In this document: piece by piece, positions 45,800 through 56,635 of the stretch
Layout: the number at the start of each line of letters is the position of its first letter
Position numbering within the stretch: the first letter of the stretch is position 1
NCBI GenBank assembly: GCA_007570785.1
Contig: ML662449.1
Location: forward strand, 15,819,922 to 15,883,921
Source of the DNA: Antilocapra americana
Lineage: Eukaryota; Chordata; Mammalia; Artiodactyla; Antilocapridae
DNA: 64,000 nucleotides
Direction of reading: 5' to 3'
The notes under the pieces: generated by a model
What the model was told of the DNA's origin: nothing
The model's input: only the letters and a program-made list of their open reading frames with translations
The model's database searches: none
Made by a program: the position numbers and the translations under genes

Positions 45800-45975
45800 T
45801 CTGCAAGATCATTTACTAGCTTTGTGACCATAGGGGAGTAAGTTAGCATCTCTTTGATTAAATTTTCTAGTCTGGAGTACAGAGATGAAAACTGGACCTT
45901 CCTCTTGGGCTCCTGAGAGGATTAAAAACAAAGTATTACAAAATACAGTATGCACTGCAAAATAACAGTAACAAC
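45800..45975 (+). repeat. MIR SINE relic
   Basis: TTACTAGCTTTGTGACCATA, GTAAGTTAGCATCTCTTTG, GCTCCTGAGAGGATTAAAA in MIR order. Confidence 0.65.
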
Positions 45976-47156
45976 ATGTTATTACAGATCTTCCTCAACT
46001 TACCCAGTGGGTCATGTCCAGTAATCCCACCCTAAACTGAAGGTATCATGCATTGAAAATGCATTTAATACACAAAACTTTTACAGAACAGCATAACTTA
46101 GCCTAGCCCTTTGAAGGTTCTCAAAATACTTATGTTAATTTACAGTTGGACAAAATCCTTTAACACAAACCCTATCTTGTAATAAACTGTTGAATATCTC
46201 ATGTAATTTATTGATACACTCTACTGAAAGTGAAAAACAGAATGATTGTCTGGGTCAAGGATGGTTTTAAGTGTATCAGTTGCTCAACCTCAGGACCATA
46301 TGACTGACTGGGAGCTGCTTGTAGGTCACTGCCCAGTACTGTGAGAGGGCCCTATACTGCATATCACTAACTTGGGAAAAGATGAACATTGAAAATCTAA
46401 AATCCAGTTTATATTGAATGCATATTACTTTTGCACTGTCATAAAGTCAAAATATTGTAAGTTGGGAGCCATCTGTATTATTGTGCAAAGATAATTTTTT
46501 TTTCTGGAGTAGTGTATGGTTTGTACACATTCTTATTGTTTCATTGCAAACAATCTATATGAAATAGTAGAAGCTTGCTTAAACTGAAAAGTGTCAAATA
46601 GAAAGGTAGAATGATATTCTAAAGTGATGTTACTTATGAAGAACAATTTTTAAAACACACTGTTGATTAGAAAAAGTAGGTAACAGATTTGCATAACACA
46701 TGTAAATAACTAGTTTAAATTTAGATTTCCTTCTACTCCATTGTTTCTCATTTTTCCATAACAAATATAGATTGCTAGTGCTGCAAAATTTACTAAATTG
46801 TAAATTGAAATACATTTGTTGAAAATTATTTGTGATAATTATGACTAATAGAGTTAATTTCTTTGAATATCAAAAGTTATTTAAGTTATCAAGACATAAC
46901 TAATGTTTATTTTAGCTTGGCTAAGCTTTAGACCACTTTCTTCCTGACTCTAAACCTCTAATTTCCCACTTCTGAGAGTGATTCAGTTGTGAGGGCAATG
47001 TAATAGTAAATCCTTTTTCCACCCAAAGCCTTCTGCCAGTTTCATAAGCCAAAATTGTCTTTCTCAAGGATCTGAGAAACTTATTTTGACAAAAAAACAT
47101 CAAGAAATGCAGCTGAAGTTTTTACTGCTTGATCTATAACTTGGGACAAGTTTTAT
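45976..47156. other. No gene seen; unassigned
   Basis: No coding signal or named family recognised. Confidence 0.4.
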
Positions 47157-47460
47157 AGCTCAGTCAGTAAAGAATTCACTTGCAATGCAGGAGACTCCTG
47201 TTTGATTCCTGGGTTGGGAAGATCTGCTGGAGAAGGGATAGGCTACCACCCCAGTATTCTTGGGTTTCCCTTGTGGCTCAGCTGGTAAAGAATCCACTCG
47301 CAGTGCAGGAGATCTGGGTTCGATCCCAGGGTTGGGAAGATCCCCTGGAGAAGGGAAAGACTACCCACTCCAGTATTTTGGCCTGAAGAATTCCATGGAC
47401 TATATAGTCCATTGGGTCGCAAAAAGTCAGACAGGACTGAATGACTTTCACCTTCACTTT
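47157..47460 (+). repeat. Two tandem Bov-tA SINEs
   Basis: The first copy (47157-47261) keeps the head and first part of the tail, ending CCCCAGTATTCTTGG. The second (47262-47460) starts directly with GTTTCCCTTGTGGCTCAGCT, has a perfect B-box-like GGTTCGATCC at 47317-47326, and is full length. Both are on the plus strand with no spacer. Confidence 0.9.
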
Positions 47461-47507
47461 AATGATGACGCTTCAACTTTTGATTCAATTTGCAAATAGG
47501 AATTTAT

Positions 47508-47818
47508 AGCATCTCTCAAGCAAGGTGGTTGTTACAGGGTTAAAGAAGATGACACAATATGTAGTGTTATTGGGGCTTCCCAGGTGGCTCAGTGGTAAAG
47601 AATCTGCCTGCCAGTGCAGGAGACACAAGAGACTTGGGTTTGATCCTTGGCTTGGGAAGATCCCCAGGAGGAGGAAATGGCAATCTACTTCAGTATTTTT
47701 GATGGAAACATCTTGTGGACAGAGAAGGGTAGCAGTCCATGGGGTTGCAGAGTCGGACATAACTGAGCACACATGAAAGTGTTGTGCAGAATGATACATA
47801 GGAAGTGCTCAGTAAAGA
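47508..47818 (+). repeat. MIR relic split by a Bov-tA
   Basis: The left part (47508-47571) has GGTTGTTACAGGGTTAAAGA. The right part (47776-47818) has ATACATAGGAAGTGCTCAGT, the MIR 3' end. The SINE at 47572-47770 lies between. Confidence 0.6.
47572..47770 (+). repeat. Bov-tA SINE in a MIR
   Basis: GGGCTTCCCAGGTGGCTCAG, CTGCCTGCCAGTGCAGGAGA, then the tail GGGGTTGCAGAGTCGGACAT. Confidence 0.92.
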
Positions 47819-48676
47819 TTAGATATAAGGCAGACTAAGGTTTTAAATAGGTAATTGCAAAAATAATTTAAAAAACGTTTCATGTCAATTGTAAGTTTTC
47901 TTTTTAATGGAAGTTTAAACAGTAAAATGTTAGTTTCTAGCAAATTGCCATAATTTTTTGTTTTAAATGTCTATATAGAGTTGGCAGACTTATGGCAAAG
48001 CAAATATTCTCACATATCAGGAGTGAAAATATATATCACTATTTTATTTCTGGAGTAATATGACATTACATATAAGAAATATTTAAATGTGCATACTTAC
48101 AATTCTGCTTTTAAGGTTAAAATATAGTTCAACATTAGTGAATATTAAATAATACTGATGTTTATCTCACCTCTACTTCTAATATAATTATATTATTATT
48201 TTTATTATTAGAGCCAAATTTGAGAAACCAAATTACAAGTATAAAGCACTGTACAACTATTCAAGGGAATGTGTTATGTAAATGCTTAGAATCACATTTA
48301 AGAACCTATTATAGGTTGAGAAAATTTTCATGATAAATGTGAAGTGAAGAAAAAGTAAAACAATTTATACATTGTAATCCACACGTTCTCAACAAAGGGA
48401 GCTAGTTAGCAGTCTAAAATACACAATAAACACACAAAAAAACCCTTCACTGTGATGATCATCTTTGTAATTTTCTGCCATTTCATAACTAATCAAAAAT
48501 TTGTAAAAATGATCAAAGTAATCAACTTTGGTATTCATCTGCTAAATAAAAAGAAAGATTTCTTCTAGGTAATTATTTTTCTAGAAGAAATTAAAATAAA
48601 TATTTGTATCCTATTTGATGTCTTCCTTTCAGGCACTGTTGACTGCTTTCTTTTAGCTTTTTGACCTTATTTCCAT
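47819..48676. other. No gene seen; AT-rich unassigned
   Basis: No coding signal. A small perfect 10-bp inverted repeat lies near 48559-48590. Confidence 0.4.
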
Positions 48677-48909
48677 GCGCAGGCGTGCACAGTTGTTTCA
48701 GTGCTGTCCAGCTCTTCACGATCCTGTGGACTGTAATCCACCCGGCTCCTCTGTCAGTGGGACTCTCCAGGCAAAAATACTGGAGTGGGCTGCCATGCCT
48801 GCCTCCTGGAGATTTTCCTGAACCAGAGATTGAACCTTATATCTAATCTTTACTGGGTCTCCTGCACTGCAGGGGAGATTCTTTACCACTGAGCCACCAG
48901 GGAAGCCCT
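48677..48909 (-). repeat. Bov-tA SINE
   Basis: TTGTTTCAGTGCTGTCCAGC, CAAAAATACTGGAGTGGGCT, and the inverted head CCACTGAGCCACCAGGGAAG. A short extra segment (about 48836-48857) interrupts the middle. Confidence 0.9.
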
Positions 48910-50556
48910 TATTCTCATGAACTCTCATTAACTCCTTTACACAGGCCTATAGTAAATTGTGTTATCATACAGTTAATATAATATCTTCTACATTTTTATA
49001 TTTGTAAGACTGTCCCATATCCCAAAGAGACAATCTTCCTTACCTATTTTCTTTTTGTTGTCAAGTGGTATTCTCAAATTATATAATGCTATGTATTGTT
49101 ACCAGAGAGTCAATAAGCCATGAGTCAGTTTAGACAGTCCACTAATGCTATGAGAACTAGTAGGAAGCTAGAAGGCCATCTTTTTCTGTCTGATTCTTAA
49201 TAAATACATGTGATTTATTTCTGTTCTCCACATGGATAAACATAAAACCACTGCCTGCATGCAGTATATTGAAAAAAAATACAAAACCAAAACTGGATGA
49301 TTTTGTTTAGAATATGTAAAACCATCTAATTGTAATATAATCACAGTTATAATTATATAATTGTTTTCCTCTCCAAATCAACATTGTCATTTAAATTTCT
49401 AATGCTCAATTTTATTCAAAGCATATTTATATGGTAAATATAATGACATCATTAGCATAAGTGACATTAAATTGTTACATGTGACTCACGTGGAGATAAT
49501 CAGGAAAATCAAACTAAACATTTGTGAATTTAAAAACGCCATAGGAAAGCAAATTCAGAACCAAAATTTCCATACACCTGCTGTAGATCACATTACCTTT
49601 AGCTTAAAATTAAAATGACACCTGGAAAATATAACTACCCTTTTCAAGGGCCAGATCCAAAATCTAATAAACTCCTTACTTAATATCATTTTGACTTGAA
49701 ACAGGATAATTAATCGAATTTGGGTAAAGGAACAGGCAGTATCGATTTATTTATGTGGCATATATACTGTTTTCTTTGATATCATAATGATAATTATAAT
49801 TTTATAGTGGTTGCTTTCTTAAGGTTGATAACACTCTTTTTACCAACTTTCATTTAAAGCTACACTATTACAAAAATTTGTAAGAAAAGACACTTGAGGA
49901 CTAAAGTAAATCTGAGAGACTTCTAAATTCTGAGCATTACAGATTATTTCTACACTCATCTGCTCATTTATTTTTTATTTTGAAATAATGTCAAACTTAG
50001 AAGTTGCAAAAATAGTACAGAGTGAATTTACACTTTCACCCAGATTCCCCTATTGTTAACAGTTTATAAGACCACAGAACAATGATAGAAACTAGGAAAT
50101 TACATTGATACAATATTTTAAACTGACTGACTGATATTCTTTGAAACTTGCCAGTTTTCCTGCCTATGTTAGTCCAGTCCAACCTCCTATATTGCCGATA
50201 GTTGTCACTTTTCCTTAGATTCCTCCTCTGATAATTCATTAGGATTCCTTCTTCTTTATGATTCAGACAATTTTGATGAATACTAGTCAATTATTTTGTA
50301 TAATGTCCCTCAATTTTGGTTTATCTAATATTTTCTTAAGACTAGATTGAAATTGTGGATTTTGGGTATGAGTAGCACAACATCTCATCATGTGTATATG
50401 ATGTTATTCTAACTTACTTTATCCTTGTTCTTCAGAAGTAGGTTATATTCTTGAAAATATCATAGAAGTAACTCTTCATCACTATCCCAAAATGTTCACA
50501 CTGAATAATTCATATTTATGCCTGTGATGCCTGATCAAAAATTATCATTAAGAAAG
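48910..50556. other. No gene seen; AT-rich, old L1 relic at the end
   Basis: No coding signal. The only recognised part is the L1M-like piece at 49965-50500. Confidence 0.45.
49965..50500 (-). repeat. Old L1 3' UTR relic, antisense
   Basis: AGTTGCAAAAATAGTACAGA, TTTCACCCAGATTCCCCTAT, AACTAGGAAATTACATTGAT and AATGTCCCTCAATTTTGGTT follow the order of an inverted old L1 3' UTR. A T-rich stretch at the left is the remnant of its A-tail. Confidence 0.55.
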
Positions 50557-51667
50557 ACTAACAAATCAAATTGCCAACATGCATTGGATCATAGGAAAAG
50601 CGAGAGAGTTCCAGAAAAACATCTACTTAGGCTTAATGACTATGCCAAATCCTTTGACTGTGTGGATGACAACAAACTGGAAAATTCTCAAAGAGAAGGG
50701 AATACCAGACAGTTAGAACTGGACATGGAACAACGGAATGGTTCCAAATTGAAAAAGGAGTACGTCAAGGCGGTACAGTCTCACCCTGCATATTTAACTC
50801 AAATGGAGATTACATCATGCTGAATGCCAGGCTGGATGAAGCACAAACTGGAGTCAAGATTTCTGGGAGAAATATCAATAACCTCAGACATTCAGAGGAC
50901 ACCACCCTTATGGCAGAAAGTTAAGAACAGAAGAGTCTCTTGATGAAAGTGAAAGAGGAGAGTGAAAAAGCTGGCTTGAAACTCAACATTCAACAAATTA
51001 AGGTCATGGCATCTGGTCCCATCATTTCATGGTAAATGGATGGGAAAACAATGGAAATAATGACAAACTTTATTTTCTTGGGCTCTAGAATCACTGCAGA
51101 TGGTGACTGCAGCCATGAGATTAAAAGATGCTTGCTCCTTGGAAGAAAAGCTATGACAAACCTAGACAGCATTAAAAAGCAGAGACATTACTTTGTCAAC
51201 AAAGGTCCATCTAGTCAAAGCTATGATTTTTCCAGTAGTCATGTATGGATGTGAGAGTTGGACCATAAAGAAAGCTGAGCACCGAAGAATTGATGCTTTT
51301 GAACTGTGGTGTTGGAGAAGACTCTTGAGAGTCCATTGGACAGCAAGGAGATCCAGCCAGTCCATCCTAAAGGAGATCAGTCCTGAATATTCATTGGAAG
51401 GATTAATGCTGAAGCTTAAGCTCCAATGCTTTGGTGACCTAATGCAAAGAACTGACTCACTGGAAAAGACCTTGATGATGGGAAAGATTGAAGGCAGGTG
51501 GGGAGGGGGACGACAGAGGATGAGATGTTAGATGACATCACTGACTCAGTGGACATGAGTTTCAGCAAGCTCTGGGAGTTGGTGGTAGACAGGGAAGCCT
51601 CATGTGCTGCCATGGGGTTGCAAAGAGTGGGACACAGCTGAGTGACTGCGCTGAACTGTGCTGTGCT
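50557..51667 (+). repeat. BovB LINE 3' fragment
   Basis: It covers part of the reverse transcriptase (ACTATGCCAAATCCTTTGAC) to the 3' end. The frame at 51193-51531 reads FPVVMYGCESWTIKKAEHRR and ELWCWRRLLRVHWTARRSSQ, the conserved BovB C-terminal part. Frameshifts upstream show it is dead. It ends in GAGTGACTGCGCTGAACTG. Confidence 0.92.
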
Positions 51668-52495
51668 TTTACAAGTTAACTCCTCATTTTCCAAATTTCA
51701 AACTATAAACATCAACATTTTTCTAGTAAGCTGAAAGTGAGGCTAACATATGACACCAATAAACAACAAAAAAGCCATAGTGCTGCATCTATCTTCCAGA
51801 ATGAAATCTCTGTATTGATATTTGAGACTTAAGGGTTGGCAGAAACCTACTAGGATCTATATAGTTCAGTTTATGAAGAACTGTGTGAATTCAAACACAG
51901 TTTACATGGTGTTCTGATATTAATTTTTGGTGTTTTGACTGGTATTTTAATATTAATTGTTAGCAATGCCAAAAGCTATATCATAAATATATATATTAAA
52001 GAAAAATACTTAATATTGATTTTAGAGAGGTGTCTAATTTGGTCAATTGAATAGGAATAATAGAAACTGATGTACAAACTGTCAGTTTTAAGTACTAGGG
52101 ATGTAATACACAGCATGATTAATGTAAGTAAATTGCTATATATTTTATATAAAAGTTGTTAAATTATTTTCAAAACATTTTCTCCAAACTCAAATGAAAT
52201 ATAAAGAATAGGTATAAGAAAAGGGAATGTTTTTAATATTTGAAAATTTACTATTACTCATTGTTGGAAGTCATCCTTATCCAATTTAAGCTAAGATGCT
52301 GAGTCCCTTGACATAGTTAAGATGCCATTTATTTCTTTGAAATGTGGTAGCTAATATTAGAAGAGCATAATATATTTAGGCTGATATAAGATAAATGAAG
52401 GCCACAACTAAAGAAAAACGCCAAATAAAACATTCCAAGAATAAATGCTAATACAGTTAAACAGATCAAAAATCTTACCTTTATGATAATTTTTC
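51668..52495. other. No gene seen; AT-rich unassigned
   Basis: No coding signal or named family. Confidence 0.45.
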
Positions 52496-52504
52496 CTATA
52501 TGAG

Positions 52505-53807
52505 GTTTTTTTTTTTTTTTAGGTGAAACCACCTTAGCAGTTCTATTTTTTTTTATTAGTTTTGCCATACAATGACATGATATCACCATGGGTTTACATA
52601 TGCTCCCCCTCCAGAACCCCCTTCCCTCCTCCCTCCCTCCTCCCTCCCTCCTCCCTCCTCCAGGGAAATCTCGATGCACCAGCCCCGAGCATCAATCCTG
52701 GGCTGGCGATTGATTAGACATATGATAATTAACATGTTTCAATGCCATTCTCCCCTATCATCCCACCCTTACCCTCATCCACAGAGTCCACGAGTCTATT
52801 CTATACATCTGTGTTCCTTTTGCTGTCTCGCATGCTGGGTTCTCGTTACCGTCTTTCTAAATTCCATATATATGCGTTAATATACTGTATTGTTGTTTTT
52901 GCTTCTGGCTTACTTCACTCTGGATAATGGGCTCCAGTTTCGTCCATCTGAGTAGAACTGATTCAAATGAATTTTTTTTAATGCTGAGTAATATTCCATT
53001 GTGTTTATGTATTACAGCTTTCTTATCCATTCATCAGTTGATGGGCATCTAGGTTGCTTCCATGTCCTGGCTATTGTAAACAATGCAGCGATGAACATTG
53101 GGGTACATGTGTCTCTTTCAATTCTGGTTTCCTCGGTGTATATGCCCAGCAGTGGGATTGCTGGGTCATATGGCAGGTCTATTTGCAGTTTTTTAAGGAA
53201 CCTCCACACTGTTTTCCATAGTGGCTGTACTAGCTTGCATTCCCACCAACAGTGTAAGAGAGTTCCCTTTTCTCCACATCCTCTCCAGCATTTATTGCTT
53301 GTAGATTTTTGGATTACAGCCATTCTGATTGGTGTAAAGTGGTACCTCATTGTGGTTTTGATTTGCATTTCTCTGATAATGAGTGATGTTGAGCATCTTT
53401 TCGTGTGTTTGTTAGCCATTTTTATGTCTTCTTTGGAGAAATGTCTGTTAAGTTCTTTGGCCCACTTTTTGATTGGGTCGTTTATTTTTCTAGAATGGAG
53501 CTGCAGGAGTTGCTTGTATATTTTTGAGATTAATTGTTTGTCCATTGCTTCATTGGCTATTATTTTCTCCCATTCTGAAGGCTGTCTTTTCACCTTCCTT
53601 ATAGTTTCCTTTGTTGTGCAGAAGCTTTTAATTTTAATTAGGTCCCATTTGTTTATTCGTGCTTTTATTTCCAATATTCTGGGAGGTGGGTCATGGAGTA
53701 TCCCGCTTTGGTTTATGTCAGAGAGGATTTTGCCTATGTTATCCTCTAGGAATTTTATAGTTTCTGGTCTTATGATTAGATCTTTGATCCATTTTGAGTT
53801 TATCTGT
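52505..53807 (-). mobile_element. Young 5'-truncated L1, with 3' transduction
   Basis: About 1.3 kb on the minus strand. The minus-strand frame at 53674-53012 encodes the ORF2 C-terminus: [17 protein letters not shown], then the zinc knuckle [18 protein letters not shown], ending WIRKL at a stop that replaces the usual Trp codon. The 3' UTR has a polypurine tract (52605-52675 on the plus strand as CCCTCC repeats). A first A-run (52554-52546) is followed by 25 non-L1 bases (52545-52521) and a second 15-base A-run (52520-52506). A 9-bp duplication, CTATATGAG, lies at 52496-52504 and 53808-53816. Confidence 0.92.
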
Positions 53808-53816
53808 CTATATGAG

Positions 53817-55279
53817 TTTTTAAAATTTTAATTTTTAATATTGAAAAACATTATATACACAGAAAAATGTTACAAAGTCATCATGAGTTAAAACAGTACA
53901 TGTGAGTTTACCTGCAATTGGAGTTATGCTGGCACTTAGATTACTTCAATTTTATAAGCATTCAGCATTTAAATAAATTATTAGGCTCTAAGACATATCA
54001 ATTTTAGCTACTTTGATATTTCATCTCTCACTTTTTGACAGAGACCTGATAGGAATACTGAAAAAACTGTGCTGAGATTTGTAAGGATTTACGTTAGCAA
54101 CAACAATAAATACAGACTATTTCATGTCATGGCAAAATATTACTTTCTCTCATTTTTGGTTAGTTTTATTTTAAAAAAAATCTACAGAAAGGATATGCAA
54201 GTGACCTCATAAATTTATTACTAAAAGCACCATCTACTGGTTAGTAGAAATGGATGCATTTCAATCTGTCTGTCTTCAGTTCCTCTGATAAAAAAAGAGA
54301 AACTCATTTCACTCTTGCATGCCTGCACAGTTTCTCCTCTGCATACTGATGCATAGAGAAACAGGAGGTAGATTTCATTGGTAAAATGTTTTAGTCTATG
54401 TGTGTGTGTGTGCAATGGAAATCAATTTTTTAGCTTGCCTTTTATAGGAAACCTTAGGTATATAAATGAGGGTATTTTCTCTTCTAAATCAGTCTTACAT
54501 TACTAAACGGCAATTTTTAGTTCAGTAAGTGCAAAGGCCTGCCCCACAGGAGACATTACAGCATCTAAATTGAAGTTTTTAACTTGTCCAGGCTGTAGCC
54601 TGATTCTAGCTCACAGTAGGTTCTAAATAAGTCTTGGCTGAATGAAGTAAGGAAAGATAAATTCTTGCTCTGACAGGGATGTGAGATACGACAAGAGTGA
54701 GGAAACCTCATATTTTATATTCATTAGATAGATATTTTTAACAATGACAAAATTTGATGTGTGAATTTAACATTAGCAAGGGAAGAGTGGAGCATTTTAT
54801 TTTTAAAGCAAGATCGTCATACAAAGAATAAATTTAGAATATTTTGATCTTTCAAAGCTGCAGCAAGGTATTATTTCTCGGAAGTTTAAAAGACTTTTAG
54901 TATGAACATTTGACCTAATGGATTACAAACACAGAACAAAAAAATCTGTTGCTGTGTAGCTTTGTTGTAAATTCAATACAACTCATTTCCTACATTTTCT
55001 TGAGAGAATTAAATAGATTATTTTAAGCTGAAATTTAAGAAATGAAATTTCTAGCTTTAAAAGAGAAAATTTTGTTTTATTTTTGATATTACTTTCTTCT
55101 GATTACAGATGGACAATTTGAATTTCAAGGATAATCAAGGCAATGTCACATCACAAAAGTAGAATTGGTAGACATTTGAATTCAGGCCTTTTGCTTACAA
55201 AATAATTTTTCGAATTTGTGGAGAAGGAACTCAATTATACCAGTCAATATGCTGGGAGGTGAGTAGCTGAGAGTGAATT
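53817..55279. other. No gene seen; MIR relic and small (TG)n
   Basis: AT-rich without coding signal. It contains a (TG)n run near 54398-54414, a possible MIR 3' end near 54600-54645 (CACAGTAGGTTCTAAATAAG) and the MIR piece at 55085-55215. Confidence 0.45.
55085..55215 (-). repeat. MIR SINE relic
   Basis: ATTACAGATGGACAATTTGA, GGCAATGTCACATCACAAAA and GACATTTGAATTCAGGCC are the inverted MIR core and head in order. Confidence 0.6.
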
Positions 55280-55683
55280 CTTGTTGTTGTTTTGCAACCC
55301 CATGGACTGCAGCACTCCAGGCTTACCTATCCTTCACTATTACCTGGAGTTTGCTCAAGTCCATTTCTATTGCTTCAATGATGCTATCTAACCAACTCAT
55401 TCTCTGCTGCCCTTGTCTCCTGCCCTCAATCTTTCCTAGCATCAGGGTCTTTTCCAATTAGTTGGCTCTTTGCATCAGGTAGCCAAAGGATTGGAGTTTC
55501 AGCATCAGTGTCAGTCCTTCCAATGAGTATTCAAAATTGATTTCCTTTAGGATTGACTGGTTTTATCTCCATGCAGTCCAAGGGACTCTCAAGAGTCTTC
55601 TCCAGCAACACAAATTTGAAAGGATCAATTCTTGGTGCTCAGCCTTCTTTATGGTCCAACTCTCACATCCATACATGACTATC
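55280..55683 (-). repeat. BovB LINE 3' end
   Basis: The plus strand shows the inverted 3' terminus TTGTTGTTTTGCAACCCCAT, then GTTGGCTCTTTGCATCAGGT and the C-terminal coding part ending TCTCACATCCATACATGACT. It is truncated at about 400 bp. Confidence 0.9.
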
Positions 55684-56635
55684 AGATACTTACCATGTAA
55701 ATAGGCAATTTCCTCTAACTTTTACATGGATGCTATTTTACCAATCATCTTATATGATCCAAATATACCTCATTAAGTAAAATAAATTGACATTAAGAAT
55801 ATTTCCTGTGTATCTGGATCATCTAAGCAATTTGAGGACAAACTCTCCGTATTTCAAGATGTGATTCCATCTTAGTATAGTTAAAATAAAAATGATTGTG
55901 TTTTCACTAAATGATAGGCAAATTTAACAATTCATTCCACAGATACTTTCACAAATGTTGAAACATTTCTGAATTCAGTGAGGAAAGGAAAAATGCATTC
56001 ATACAAACTCTGTAGGTGACTATTAAAAAAAAGAGAGAGAGGCATGGCTTTAGGGAGAACAAATGACTTCTGTCAGGAACACATACCTAGCTCTAGGGTA
56101 AAAATAACTTTCACAGATCTCAATATAAAAAAGACATCTTCACCAGACAGGTATCAAACTTAGTCTAGAAAGTGAAACAACTAGATTCCACACAACTTTT
56201 TATAAACTCCATCTGATTTTGGTATGCCTGTGCCAAAGAAGGCAAAAGATTGAGAGGTAGGATTTTGAAACTAAATGACTCTACTTTTCCCCACCCCCAA
56301 ATGGTTTGTTCCATATATCCAGTTGTACAAAACACAAACATCAGCAACCAACAAACACCTGTTACATAGATATTTATATTAAAACTAAACACTATAAAGG
56401 TATTATATAATATTTAGTGAAAACTCATTGCTTGTCTATCCAACGTCATTGTCTCCCAATAGCATTCAGAGCTTCTTGGGAGGACCAGCTTATTTTTCCA
56501 TTGTGTCTAAAACGTAAGGTGTGGGTGGCATTGACTTCTGGGGAGAGCTATGATTATTATACACCAGCTACTGCTCTAGTCATCATTCCTCAATGGGCAG
56601 TAGCCAAGATATTTGCAATTGTCTCATAGCAATCA
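55684..56635. other. No gene seen; unassigned
   Basis: No coding signal or named family. Confidence 0.4.

Noticed and set aside
53001..53831. A 276-codon plus-strand open frame, the longest in the window
   Set aside because: It is the antisense of L1 ORF2 C-terminal sequence on the minus strand. The real L1 peptide (zinc knuckle and [10 protein letters not shown]) reads on the other strand.
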